In this document: positions 1 to 12,524 of the stretch, piece after piece
How the letters are laid out: every line of letters starts with the position of its first letter
Numbering within the stretch: position 1 is the first letter of the stretch
Origin: Streblospio benedicti
Taxonomy: Eukaryota; Annelida; Polychaeta; Spionida; Spionidae
Assembly: GCA_019095985.1 (NCBI GenBank)
Contig: CM032660.1
Location: 62,372,695 to 62,436,694 of the forward strand
Direction of reading: 5' to 3'
Length of the DNA stretch: 64,000 nt
The notes under the pieces: model-generated
Database searches by the model: none
Seen by the model: the letters and a program-made list of their open reading frames with translations, nothing else
What the model was told of the DNA's origin: nothing
Position numbers and translations under genes: made by a program

Positions 1-3000
1 CATTTACAGTCATATATGTTTAATATAAGCTTAAGGGCATTATCACTTACACAATATAATCAGGGCGATAGTGTTGCGTCACTTGATAATCTGGCCAATG
101 AAATCACATTGACGGAAATGTGGGCTATGCGTAATGCTTGCAGTCTTGGCTAAGTGCTATACGGCACGTTGAGCATTTTTCATCCATTTCTGTATCATTC
201 TATTCTAGAATGATGAACGACGACGGTACTGATTATGAATAAGGGTGCGTGTACATTGCAGCGTTTTGTATTACTCAACTGCTTCACAAAATGTTGAAGA
301 ACAAATGTCATTTTGTAGTTCTTCGATGCAAGATGCAGTGCATGTACTCAAGTATTTGTTGTGATGGTTGTCGTCTTCATACGTATGGGTAATCACATGA
401 TACATGTGAGTTAGGCATGCGTCTCAAGAGGAGACCTATTACCGGACAACGATTTTAGCAGCAGAGAAGCATTGTTTGGATTAAAAAAACGTAGGTAAAA
501 TGTGATGTTTTGTGACATTTCAGCAAATATGCCTAGTTTTGGAGACAACTTGGCTGGTTGTCGCATGGGTCCATAGTTAACTTCACGTCATGAAGACATT
601 CAAGTGCTAGCTATTCTTGTATATGTGTCTACATTAATAGACATTTTCATGATTCATAACATAACACACTCATAAATAGACACATTATTTCTGGCCATTG
701 TGTAGGCAATAAATTGACAATAACTAAATACAGCAAGCATTCAGCATGCTATGTGAGATTTGTTGTTGCATGCAATAGGATTCACCGAATGCAATGCGTG
801 GGCATGCTCCTAAAAGCGTGTTGTTCTTGAACACACTATTCTGCTTGGTCAAATTTAAGCATTTTTTATGAAAGGCGGCTGGCACCACTCTTATTGTAGA
901 TGACAAGGTACACACCTCTAGAGAACCTCCTGGAATCACTGGGATCTATTTTCCACTGCCCCTATAAGTAGTCTTACAATAGCACTAACTTTAAAAGACG
1001 CCCAAATCAAATAAGAATACGGCTGATATTTGTTTAATGTTAATTCAAAATGACCTCTAAGCTCAACAAACATATGCGGTAGCAGTTTCATTAGAAATAA
1101 ACTGCAGAGAATAACTCCACCCCCACCCAACCCGAGCAATAAAAGGTCACTAAGAAGACACAAATCTGCTGAAGCATACGCCACCAAAGCAGGCTCTTTA
1201 TTTGGATCATGCGCCGAATTTAGCACCTTGCCGATGTAATCAACATCACATTGACTTGTGAAACTCAATTTACGCTGCCTTTTGCTACATATGCCTTTTA
1301 GAGGTACTTTTGAAGAGAATCTGGCATATGATGCAATTACTGAGGTCGTTGGTGGAAAAAAAATGGATTTTAAGAGGCTTGGTTCATTTTGTTACAATTG
1401 AAATTGAGTTGTTAAGCACGAACTTTTTAACTGTGCTTGCTGCACTGGAATTGTATCACTTGGTTACTCGTGCATATGAGAAAGATGTGTCAGATTACAT
1501 GAATACATAATTGTCTGTAAGTCTGTGTTTAAATAATGGCCATTTGGCTGGCAATACGTCATATTTTTATATGCCGTGCCTCATTTAGATCCAGGCACTT
1601 TCATGTTTGTGTTATATTGACATTCAACAATATTTCATTTGACCATTAGAAATTAAAAGCATTATTACAATAGCAAACAGATCCCATTATTTGTATTTTA
1701 AATGCATATGGTTTATCTATTATTGTAGAATTACAATGTACCACCCGGACTTCCGGCAATACAGAGTGTCCCCAGAATATCAATGTACTCACTTGTTCTG
1801 TCGGTGAGCTTTTCTGAACTCCCACCCCACTCACATAGTAACATATTAATCTCTGGACCGATCAGGCAATATGCTATACATGAGTACAACAGGTGCACCA
1901 GAATTGTAAAATTGTTCTACATGAGACTTCATTATTTTTTTACAGAGTTCCATATTCTAACATACATTCAATGCGTAGATTTGGTTAAATGAGAGATGTG
2001 TGGTATGGCATGATAGTATCCCTGTGAGATGCATTCTGTGTGTACATCAGATGATAGTACTGATGGTTTTGTTTGTCCTGTGTCATTGGAAACATTCATA
2101 TGACCATGTGGGTCTCCCTATAAAGCACAAATAACAAAGGATTTAAACGTAAAAAGAGATAACGGTAAGCAATGTGAACGTGGTGACCTTGCCACACCCA
2201 AAATGCATTTATATAGTGATCGCATCTGAACCCCATTGCTGGTTATATAAGCATGTGTATATATTTCATTACAGATAAATTGCAGAATAAAACACTATTT
2301 TTAAAGAAGAATGTCTTCTCTTCTAGAAGAGGTTTTTCATGTGAGGAGAAACACTGGGCTTTAGTATAATCAGAGGGATGACAGTGACACATTGCATGAT
2401 AACTACGCAAAGTCAGTTTTTGTCATTTTTATTCATGACATGATTTGAACTTTCTTGTGCCTCGGCTCTCGTCTGTGAATTACTAGTTTGTTCTATGAAC
2501 ATGTATATTGCAGAGCTTGAGAGAAATATGTGTATTTTGTTCTCCTTCCTGTTAACGTGCATAATATCAGTAACAGTAAGAGTTTACTCTTCAACAATGC
2601 ATTCAAAAGGTACCAAAATCATCACATTAAGAACACATAGTGAGGCTTTAAAAAAAACTAATAGATTAACTAATAGTAGTTTTTGTAAGTAGGCCACGTA
2701 AAATTGTACCCTTTACTCAAGGAGTATTCACCATACGTGATATATAGAATGATTCATCTGGATCATTGTTAATAGGTTTCAGAAAAGTAAGCCTAAATAA
2801 TTGTCATCAATTTTGAGCGATAAAATCATACGCATGACATATGACCATTTCAGTTCAGTGGGAGATATATTCATCAAACTCTAAGGAGACCGGTCTTTCT
2901 TTAGATGATTTTAGATTTGAATCTCCAATGACAAAATGAGTTCTCTGACTATCTGTACCAGTGTTAAGCAGCCATGAAATGATAGACAGTCTCAATTCAT

Positions 3001-3090
3001 ATATGCACCATATTTTGGGGTTTAAAAATGATGGATAGCCTAAAACTGATTTTTTTTCAATACATTAGAAAAACACTATTATAAAAAGAC

Positions 3091-3205
3091 TGATTGATTT
3101 CTATTAAAAGATTTCTTTATTTTGTGTTTACAAGTGCTAAACCTTTGTGATTGATTTCTATTAAGACTTTTTTATTTTGTATTTACAAAGTGCTAAACCT
3201 TTGTG
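3091..3205. repeat. Tandem duplication, about 57-bp unit, two copies
   Basis: The block GATTGATTTCTATTAA followed by a T-rich stretch and GTGCTAAACCTTTGT occurs twice head to tail, with a few substitutions and small indels between the copies. It appears to be a local duplication with no coding content. Confidence 0.75.
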
Positions 3206-4799
3206 AATTGTATTTATTTTATTGGTGCTCACCAAACAATCTATCATTGCAATGAATGGTTATTCTGGCAGCTGAGTCGTTTGCTTCTATAAACTTACAG
3301 TACGATATAGATCACTTTTAGGCATTGTTATCTTACATTTCCAAAGCAATGCATCTCAACACACAGAGTTTTTAAGTTTTTATAACTTGACTGCACTCAA
3401 AAGTACTAGCAAAAGGAAATAAAAAGGAGGTACACGTCTGTAGGGATGTGTTGATAACAAGCCACAACAATTATAACAAATTTATCCAGGCAAAATTAAA
3501 TAAGAAGAAAATAAACTAGCAAATGATGCATCAAACAACTGACGCGCCCTCTGCCCTAGCTCATTAATAGTCTATGGGTATAAATCGTGGACAATAAATA
3601 TCCATTACAAGGCCTACTCTGCATTTCATCTGGGGGTAATATGGTCAATAATGTTATGTTTGCGTATAATCTGTTATGGACCTCGATCAGCTATATTTTT
3701 CAGCAACATCCAATGGGGAGTGCAGAGTGGGCCCCTCAGTCTATTAGCAAATCACTAGAGCACAATTGGAGATCATAAATCCCATTCAAACAGGCAATTT
3801 CCATTTATGGCCAGATAATAAGCTTCGAATGGGCGAAATATGGCAGCAAAATATGGTATATTTCTTCCAAAGTCTTTGGTGGGTGGCAATGCAAACACAA
3901 GATATTATAGCAGGGTAAGGAGCAGCTTAATTTTATGGCCAGCTGTAAGGAGAACTCATGATTCAGTCCAATACTGCTGTTATACAATCATGATGGATCA
4001 CATTTTAATCATTGCTTTTGTTTCATTTCAGATACATAGAGGCATTCACTCAGTTTGAAAAAAACATCAGATCCAGAGGTGAATGATTGAAGTGGTAAGT
4101 ACCAATATATCTACATAGCTTCTCTTCATTTCCAGCCTCATAATATCACCTCGAAGACAAACCCTCAAAGACATACATTTAGCAGTGGCCAATAAACAGC
4201 TAGTGACTTGAGTTTGTCAGCATGGCAGTAAACTGGACACAGAATCACGTGGGAAACACCAAATGACGTCATCGAAATGCAACCAATCACTGCCCTACGG
4301 GTTTTGCAACATAACTCATTTAAATCAAGAACTACAGTGCTACCACATGTGTATCACTGTATACGCTTGTTTCTTGAAACGTTTATGCAAACGAGCTTGC
4401 TACTGATCCACTCAGTAATCAGAATTTAGTACTTGATGACGTTCAGCATGACAGTTGCGATCTGTTTTAAATATAAAAAAATATCACTACCACGCTGTTT
4501 TCAATCTGTTGGCACCCACTATCAATTCTTTATGCACTGCATGTCATGACGCACCTCTGTCTAATGCCACAATCTTTCTTTCATCAACATGGATCATGGT
4601 GAAATGAGCTATCTTTATGAGAATTTGAATGCGTCTTAAGTAGACCGGCATGTAATTATAGAAAGTCATGATAAACTGTCAGCTGCTATTACAAAAATCT
4701 GGTTATATGATTGTTCCAGTATGTACAGATATTCTATGGTAAGACCAGGACGAGTAAGTATTGGTGCTGTAATCATCTCTTTGTTTTTAAGTACACTGT

Positions 4800-4912
4800 A
4801 GATTCCAAAGAGAGTTTCAGAAATGTTTTACATAGAAGATTAGCATGTAGTAAGATTCCAAAGAGAGTTTAAGAAATAATTTTCACACAAAAGACTACCA
4901 TGCAATAAGACT
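4800..4912. repeat. Tandem duplication, about 55-60-bp unit, two copies
   Basis: GATTCCAAAGAGAGTTT begins both units, followed by similar A-rich text ending in a GCATG(T/C)A(G/A)TAAGA-like stretch. The copies are moderately diverged. No function is apparent. Confidence 0.7.
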
Positions 4913-7896
4913 TGATAAGAAAAGTACGGGACACGTGTAAACCAGGTGCTTGAAACTATGTCAACAAATCATTCGTGACGGTCAGACTGGTGCTTAGAAA
5001 ATGTATTATGATTATCGCTATCCTGTCATGTTGGACACATTACTTTTATAGGCAAGAGACCTATACCGTGCATAGATAAGCGTTCTTATCATAGCTAATG
5101 AAAATAACCGTTGGTACTTCAATTATACAAAACTGTGCAACAAACCAATAAACGATAATTGGAATATCAACGGCATGAATTCAGTCTGAAAAACAGAGTG
5201 GGTGTAAATATGGTTTTATTGGTGTAATAACGTACTCGTGCGAGATTGAAGATCTACACAGCATCTATTCTGTAACCAATTTTGGTGTGCCAGAATGTTT
5301 TACAGCACTCTTGAAATCTACATTTCATGGCTGATTTACGTTGCTCCATAACTTTGGGATACAAACATAACTTGATACTTCTTGATGCATTTTTAGTTTC
5401 AAACTAGTGCTTAATGAACGTGGTACATCTATGATTTTTGATAGAATGCGTTCTGTTCTGGCTGGGCATGAAAATGCATGGAGAACCCTAGCACTTCGTG
5501 ACTCACCTGGCCAAGGAGCCTGTCAATTGAGGTGCAGGCTGATGTCCTGGATCTCCTCTTGTGCGGGCCTTTTCTTGTTAAATGTCATTAGCGTGATCTA
5601 ATCGCATAGAGACCTTGTGGCGGACCTAAACGTCAATTATATTATAGGCCAACTGGTGGGGTTTATTGCACAAGTTTACCAAATTGCAGGGATGTGCAGT
5701 AAATTGCCACTTGTAAATAGGCATTACCCGCAGTAAAATATGAGTCATATCTTAGTCATTACGGGTATAGTTATATACCAGCCATTGAGACTAGTTGAAT
5801 GTTGAGTTGGGCGTATATCTAGGGGTATCACGTCTATGTAAACAGGTACTATCTAATGAGGGTGACCATACCACCTTCGTTTGCACTACATTATTGTCTT
5901 GCTACAATTGAATGGCTGTTTGTATTATATTATAAAACTTGCAATAACACTGGAAAAACTAAGAATTCTATTTACCTATTTACCCCGTGCCTTCGTGTAT
6001 GTGATAATTTCAGTCAATTAACTCGCACTGCACAAAACACGTGTGCGGCCACAATGACGTATTTTGCTTCATCCTCAAAAAACATCGTTGTATCACTAAC
6101 TTTTGCTCGATTGAACTTTCTTTTTTGGTACATTTAACCTACGATGTATGCATATGATCATTGATTTTCGCCTGTCAAATGATTTCTAAACAAACAAGTT
6201 TTTAACCTGTTCCTATATTACCATGCGTGCGTTGTAATTTATTACTATATTGCTGCTATATCAATATATAGTCTATTGACTGTGGTGTTTGTTGGTTTAA
6301 AATTACCATTAAAATTGACAAATCGGAGAAAGACGCTACAAATTTCAATAGCAATGATTGCCGGTAAATGGTTTACACAACACCTTGAGAACATAAATCT
6401 TGATAGTTCTCAACATTTTACAGACTCTAATAAATGGATGTCTTGAATTTTGATATTGATATTTCTTGATCATGCAACACATGGCCCTTAACGTGTGCAC
6501 ATCTTTTAAAATTGTTTAATTATTTGTCATTTTCTTCATTTTCCTCAGCAACAATCGTACATTATCATTTATCAATAAATATATATACTAGGAAACGTTA
6601 GCATGGTGAAATGATTCGTTAGACTCTCCCGAATTAAATGAAGATTTTATAACAATAGACAATTATCTCATAATTCTGCTACCTGATGCATATCTAGAAT
6701 GAGAACTAAACTATTGGGGAAATTGGTTTTCCAAGATTCAGTAATGAGTGTGTCTCTTCTTAAAAGGGCCACGTGAGTTCATGGTCTTGTCATACAGCAT
6801 TGGTATACAGGAATGGCCATGCACACGCACACATGTACATGCAAATGCATGGAGAAACCTTACTTTAGAAAACCACAGCATTCATCTGTCAGAAAAAGAA
6901 TGAAACTGGGTAAAATTAGCATACGACAGCTAAAAACACAGATGTCCAGAAATACACCAGAAAACCAATTTGAGTTTCTGTTCTAAATTTAGCAAAACCA
7001 AGGTTTTGAAACTTCCAGCTTGAGGCTACTTGGTACGAGAAACTAATTTCACAGAATGGGCAAAGAGATTGCAACATGGTATATTAGTCTGTCTCCCCAA
7101 AGTCCTTGAAAATATGAAGCTGTCATAGCCAGGATATGTAAATATCATCTTGTATGGATAATGCCTTGCGGCAATGCTAATTTAGGACTTAATTACCAGT
7201 TAGATGTGATGATACGCTGGCACGCATGGCTCTCCGTGTATGCGCTCGTGGATAGCATATTTGAAGACCATGTTTTCCCGAGAATATATGAATGTATGGA
7301 AAGTCATACTACAAACCTGTGCGTGTGGGCTAGATTGATATACATGTAGTATTAAAATTTGAATATTGTTACACTTAGTCAGACATTTGAGCATACTGTA
7401 ATGTTCGTACGTGTATTGGGTCAGGTATTAAGCGATGGCACATATTAACAATTACTGGCGAAATACACAGGGTTGATGCTCTTCAAACTTCGGCAATACT
7501 TTCAAACTTTCAACAATATTGCCCCCCCCCCTTTTTTTTTTGAAAATGTCTCGTGCTATACACGTGTCCTACCAGCACACTGTAATACGTCTTCTGGAAT
7601 GCAGAAACCATGGCACTAACATTATCAATGCATGAAGCTTCACAGGTGCCGTGCACATATAATGGGGGTAATTTCGTCATAAACCAAATGTAACAATAAC
7701 TCTGCTATCACTTCACTGGATCTTGTATGCACTTTATTTTATAGTTAGTGTGTGTGGTGTTATTTATTTGCTTATAGTTACCTATTTATTTGAATGAGAC
7801 TGAAAATATATATGATTGAACATGATTGAACATTGAAGATATTAATAAGCTCCTAAGCTGTAAATAGGATGATTCATACAGAAACAACAACATAGG

Positions 7897-7897
7897 T

Positions 7898-7952
<55 letters not shown>

Positions 7953-7954
7953 TT
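7897..7954. repeat. (TTTA)n microsatellite
   Basis: About 14 uninterrupted TTTA units, followed by AT-rich sequence. It lies about 160 bp beyond the 3' end of the SWIB gene. Confidence 0.95.
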
Positions 7955-8116
7955 GTTTTAAATATAACTAGGAGTCACACTGCAAAAATGAAAATGAGAA
8001 TAAATAGATTGATAATAGATTGATAATAGATTAATAAAAGTCCAAAAATAAAAATATACTATACTATTACATGTTCCAAAAAGAAAAGTTCAGTCAAATC
8101 CATGGTGTCCACGACG

Positions 8117-8411
8117 TTAACACATATGTTTCTTCAAGTACTTTATCATGGAAAAGCCCCTGACCCTGTCTCGGCCGCCAAAGAGCTTCTTCAGAAGGGG
8201 GCATCCTGCGGTCTTGAAGTATCGTTTGTCGCATTTGTGTTGGAGTTTATTTTCTATGACGATTTCCCACATCTTTTTTATCACTTGGGCCCGTGTAGCT
8301 TTCTCCATGCCCACAACGGCACAGAGAGTGGGAGACAATTTTTTGCAATCATGAATGCTGGTGTTGGGAGTGCATCCTCTCTGTGCCTTGCTCTTCCTCC
8401 TCCTCATGGGC
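8117..8411 (-). CDS. SWIB gene, last exon (SWIB domain and stop)
   Basis: The acceptor TATTTCCAG|GCCC at 8411 opens the exon and TAA at 8117-8119 closes it. The first base completes a split Arg codon. It encodes a basic linker (MRRRKSKAQRG) and the whole SWIB domain, which reaches the C-terminus. Codon use and GC content are well above the flanks. Confidence 0.8.
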
Positions 8412-9499
8412 CTGGAAATAGTGTAATGTCTTATGTTATTCCCCATGTCAATAACCTAGGTCTCACTTCTTTTATGTACAATGGTGCTAAATTATGGAAC
8501 TCTCATCCAAATAATTGAAAATCATTAGAATTAATGTAAGAGCTCTTTCAAAGATACATGTAAATTATTCCTATATACTAAAATGGTTTCTAAGGAAAAT
8601 AGTGAATTTGTGAGATAATAGTCATATATTTATTTTACTAGACATCTTGTCACTGTGATAAAACAATAAGGTCCACTATGGAAATAAGTATTTATTCATA
8701 GCAAAAACATTTAGTGCTCTCTGTTTATAATCTCATTGTAGTGTTTAGATATTTTTATTACTATTCAATTTATCCTAATATCTATTTCTTATTCTTTTAT
8801 TGTAATGTTTTTACTTAATTGTTGTACAATGTTATTATAGATAAAATATCTAAATCTGAATCTGACCTGCTTCTGCTTCTAGACTTTCCGCATACTGGTT
8901 TTCTGGACCTGCTTGATCGACTCCTGGGCCTGGAAATAGTTTAATGCCTTATTTTATTCCCCATGTTAACAGCCTAGGTCTCACTTCTTTTATGTACAAT
9001 GGTGCTAAATTATGGAACTCTCTTCCAAATAGTTTAAAATCATCAGAATGTAAGAGCTCTTTCAAAGATACATGTAAATCATTCCTATATAATAAAATGG
9101 TTTCTACGGAAAATAATGAATTTGTGATATAATAGTCATATATTTATTTTACTAGACATCTTGTCACTGTGATAAGAAATAGGGTCCACTATGGAAATAA
9201 GTATTTGTTTATAGCAAAAACTTTATAATCTCATTGTAGTGCTTTTATTGTAATGATTTTACTTAATTGTTGTACAATAATATTATAAATAAAATGTCTG
9301 AATCTGAATCTGACCTGGTCCTGGTTCTGCCTCTAGACTTTCCGCATACTCGTTCTCTGGACCTTCTTGATCGACTCCTGGAACGGGAAGTTCCTCTGCC
9401 CTGGGATCTGCTTCTTGGCCTGCGTGTTCTTTTAGGTCCACCCCTTCGTGGCCTACTTGCGGATTTGTTTATTTTGCAAATTGCCCAAATTGCTGACAT
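8117..9499 (-). CDS. SWIB-domain protein with Arg/Ser-rich N-terminal region (three exons)
   Basis: Spliced as complement(8117..8411, 8867..8929, 9315..9499), this gives a 180-residue protein. Residues 16-83 are rich in Arg/Ser dipeptides (SRSRSRSRRSR). Residues about 105-180 form a SWIB/MDM2-like fold: LSPTL at 108-112, then ATRAQVIKKMWE, DKRYF and a C-terminal DRVRGFSMIKYLKKH. SWIB proteins of the UAF30/spp27 or BAF60 type act in the nucleus with chromatin or polymerase complexes; here that is inferred from the domain only. Both introns are phase 2 with GT-AG ends, and removing them keeps the frame. The chosen start, ATG at 9499, is uncertain: families with this domain often carry an N-terminal DEK-C domain, which I do not see, so upstream exons may be missing. 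The LINE origin of both introns is treated in the findings. Confidence 0.68.
8412..8866 (+). mobile_element. LINE 3' end forming intron 2 of the SWIB gene
   Basis: Read on the plus strand, the left part encodes the typical C-terminal tail of a LINE reverse-transcriptase ORF (LGLTSFMYNGAKLWNS...). A 3' UTR of about 330 bp follows and ends in an AATCTG-type tail. The element is antisense to the host gene and fills the intron from donor GTCAGATT to acceptor TTTCCAG. It is roughly 85% identical (by eye) to the copy at 8930-9314 and starts at the same internal point, so the two copies come from duplication rather than two insertions. Confidence 0.8.
8867..8929 (-). CDS. SWIB gene, middle exon (63-nt Arg/Ser exon)
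   Basis: A 63-nt exon with phase-2 borders on both sides, so it can be included or skipped without frame change. It encodes PRSRSSRSRKPVCGKSRSRS. It is clearly homologous to the 3' part of the upstream exon (RRSRERVCGKSRGRT), so it appears to be an exon duplicated together with its intron. Confidence 0.65.
8930..9314 (+). mobile_element. LINE 3' end forming intron 1 of the SWIB gene
   Basis: Encodes the same LINE C-terminal tail (FIPHVNSLGLTSF, AKLWNSLPNSL) and 3' UTR as 8412-8866, ending in repeated TCTGAA. The sequence is antisense to the gene. The words CCTGG/AAATAG at the left and TCTGA/CCTGG at the right flank it, which reads as a 5-bp target duplication that also supplies the splice junctions. 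Confidence 0.8.
9315..9499 (-). CDS. SWIB gene, first recognised exon (Arg/Ser-rich)
   Basis: Starts at the ATG at 9499-9497 (MSAIWAICKINKSAS) and runs into RPRRGGPKRTRR and Arg/Ser dipeptides, ending in a phase-2 donor ACCAG|GTCAGA at 9315. The frame stays open upstream of this ATG, so the exon could instead be internal with an acceptor I cannot place. Confidence 0.5.
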
Positions 9500-9954
9500 A
9501 TTGTATATGTTGTTTTTTCCCACGGGATCTTCAGATACAAGTTCAGCGATCAACGTAGAGCATTTAACGTTTCACGTTAATCAGAGTTACGTTATACGTA
9601 CCGCACAATCCTTCACAGTTTATTCGCAGCAACAATCTTGAATTCTAGGCACACAATTCTTATGGGATCTTAATATCAAGAATTCAAGAAGTGGGCTATC
9701 TGCTCTATAGTTGAATGTGTTTGAAACAAAGAGACGTTACATCAAAGGGCGGTCATAAATATTCGGCAATACCCAGGCACTTACAGCTGCAGTTTTTGAT
9801 AATCTAAAATGCAAACATTTTCTTTTCATTTCAATGAACATTGTATTTCAAACGGCGTGGTCGCCTTACGCTCTTTGCATATGAATATAAGTATAGAATA
9901 AAGACTACGAACAAGCGTATGTCTTCAAAACGAAACATATGGGGCAGGTTTATA

Positions 9955-10165
9955 AGAAAGCTGGATGTGGTGGAAAAGGCTGACAAAAATAAGGATGTGG
10001 GGAAAAGGGCCGAAAAAAGAGGGATGTTGGATTTCAAGGAATTGGAATGTGGGAAAAACACCTTGAAATTTGTGGGATGTGGGAAAAAGGAAAAAAAATG
10101 GAGATGTAGGAAATAATGCAAAATGATAGGGATGTGAGATTTCTGGAACCCTGATAACCCACACA
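9955..10165 (+). repeat. Purine-rich GGGATGTGGGAAAAA repeat, copy 1
   Basis: Reiterated GGGAT(A/G)(A/T)GGGAAAAAG-like words on the plus strand, ending near GAGATTTCTGGAACCCTGATAACCC. The same arrangement recurs at 48607-48832 (reverse orientation) and 61143-61290. A degenerate CACACG tract follows at about 10160-10206. Confidence 0.7.
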
Positions 10166-10259
10166 CGCACCCATCACCACCACCACACGCACACGCACAC
10201 GCACACATATACTTGGTAATATGCAGATGAAGTGTGCCACACCGTGGCAACGTACAATG

Positions 10260-12290
10260 GAGAAATCAGTATTCGACCATCATAATTGACAAGATCATGC
10301 CAGTCAGTCTGTTTCTCTCATTACTAATATTACTTGAAAATGGGCTCGTCACAACCGTTCTTAAAACAGATTAGTGTGATATTACTACATTAATCTCCCG
10401 CGTGTGCGCAATTAATGCGCTAAGTAGCTATTCATTAATAAGTATTTCTTGTCTTTGTCCTACAACACTAGCGGCACTGACGCAGTCACGTTTCCAATTA
10501 TGCACAACTTCAACTTAACAATAGGTCAAGTCTGAGTCTGACTGTACTACTAAATGTTTATCTACGATCGTCCAGGTTGAGGTAAGAAATTCATGAATGA
10601 GTCTATGTGATTATTAGATACGGCTAAGGTACCCTGCCCTAACTGATTTGGCTTTCATTTTCGGGACTATCTGACAAGAACTATTTCCATCTATCCGTCA
10701 AGCAGATTCGACGGTTGTCGTTATATCATAGTGTACTCAAGTAGAAAAGAGTGTGGGTATGAGTGCGTCTCTGGCTGTGCGTAAATTCGACTACGCTTGT
10801 TGATGTAAAAACACTGACCATATAGTGGACAAGGTCACAGCTTTCTGACCTTACGGCTTAAGACAGTAATTAAGTCCAGTGGGTTGCTACAGAGGCAGAT
10901 GCTGACCCAATCAGAGGCATCGAGCTATTATCAGCAACACCCCGGCCTCGCCCGCTCATCACGTTCACATCCCATTAGACTAATGCCAGCTAACTGGCGC
11001 CAAATGAAAGTAATGATCGCTGCTCGCCACCAACTTAAGTTGACCGGTTTCGTCTTCAATGCCGCGACTGTAAATTTGGGACTCAGTTGATAGCATCCCC
11101 GTTAGCTTTTGCTTCCGGTGTCGCTGTTTCTACTGTCATTTGTCTTTCAACTTTTGTGAGTGGATATCTTGGAGTTAAGACAAAAATGAAGATAACTGGT
11201 GGTGTTTTTTTGTGTATGGATATTTGATTTATGTCAGTATGGATAGTAGAAGATATCACTTCTACAGCAATAACAAATAGTTTATGTACATATATTTGTA
11301 GGATTAAAACTGTATAACAACAATGGCATTAGCTCTGAAAAGCTGGTATTAGGACTTCATGTGTAATGTAGAAGACCAGCGATGGATTTGAACATGATGT
11401 AGAAAAAATATAAGGATTTAAAACATGGATCGATACCCTGGTAATTGATTCTTTCTTTTCCTGGCCAATAAATTTGTGTTGCCATTTGAACTGTTTAGAC
11501 TTTGATGCTTCTGTTGGCAACGGCCAAAACGAATGTTCTGGGTTCCCGTTTGGGACTTACTCAGTTCCTAATTAAAGTCGTCTTTAAAAGTTTTTATTGT
11601 ACTACGTTTTCCCTTAAACACACTCCACTTTTACCGACCAGAAAAAAAATCCATGATATAATTTTGATTTTATTTCTAATTTATTAACAATGGATATGAA
11701 TCTTAAGACGATACACGAGATTGCGCTGAATTATATAAAAGCTCACTTTTCAATGATTAAATAATGTTTGTCCAATATATGTAAAAATGTGTAATTGTGG
11801 TGATATTGTTAAAATAGTTGTGCTGCATAACGTAAGGTGTAAAGTACTTACAGTTTCCTGGCCAACACTGACCAAATCGTGCGTAGCTGCGCTCACCGAT
11901 ATACACTCACTTCACATTTGACAAAAGGCAAACATTTGGAAATGCTGAATTAGTCCAGACTCTATTGTTGTCTAAATCATCAGCTGTGACTACATATTTG
12001 AAAATTTGTTTGCAGATTTTGTAAATGCTCTATATTCTATTGTTTTATAATGCTCGCGATAACATTTGATAATGATAAATAGCCTGTCCTGGTGTTCTGA
12101 TTTCTCGTTTATCGATTGAGGTCTTCAGTGTGTAAGGCTGTTTCATGACTCCGAATGATATGACTAAAATTAACTAGAATCCATTAATTATCAATGTTTT
12201 AAAGTTATAAATCCCCATACAAATGCGTGCAATTGAAAGACGACTCTTTTTTTTCCGTGCTCTTACTAGCTCTACGTAGTATGGTAAGTA
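10260..12290. other. Non-coding stretch between repeats
   Basis: No gene recognised. A GC-richer island at about 10880-11095 (CAGCTAACTGGCGCCAAATG) stands out from its AT-rich surroundings and has an open frame without a recognisable domain. It could be a non-coding exon or a regulatory segment. Confidence 0.4.
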
Positions 12291-12299
12291 ATTCAAAAT

Positions 12300-12500
12300 A
12301 ACCAATCTTTCATTTTTCTTTAATATAATTGCTTATTTGATTGTGAACTAATTAGTTTCAAACCACCTACACTTTTCTAATTAGATTAATCGCAGTCATG
12401 TTTTGTAATTAGGTTGAATTTAATCTAAATCGATTTTATTATTAATTAACTCGTAAATTACTCATTAAATCATCGAGACCTTGATTGCTCTTTATATAAT
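12300..12500. promoter_or_regulatory. Candidate enhancer: cluster of homeodomain-type motifs
   Basis: Dense ATTA/TAAT cores occur here: CTAATTAG at 12349 and 12378, GATTAATCG, GTAATTAGG and TTATTAATTAACTCG. AT-richness alone can create such words, so this is only a candidate. No neighbouring gene is tied to it. Confidence 0.2.
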
Positions 12501-12524
12501 CAGTGCAAACAATTCTACGTGTGT

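Larger units (their letters stand above)
1..7890. other. Gene-free left flank
   Basis: No convincing exon, RNA gene or autonomous element is seen. Open frames here are short, AT-driven and lack domain motifs. The stretch holds two short tandem duplications (listed separately) and scattered homopolymers such as the C9T9 run near 7521. It may be intergenic or part of a large intron of a gene outside the window. Confidence 0.6.

Noticed and set aside
9267-9641. 124-codon plus-strand frame opposite the Arg/Ser exon
   Set aside because: Antisense shadow of the Arg/Ser codons (Leu/Asp/Pro-rich); the minus strand has the spliced, domain-bearing frame.
9831-10250. 139-codon open frame on the minus strand
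   Set aside because: It is the pyrimidine strand of the purine-rich repeat; similar Phe/Pro-rich shadow peptides occur at the other two copies.
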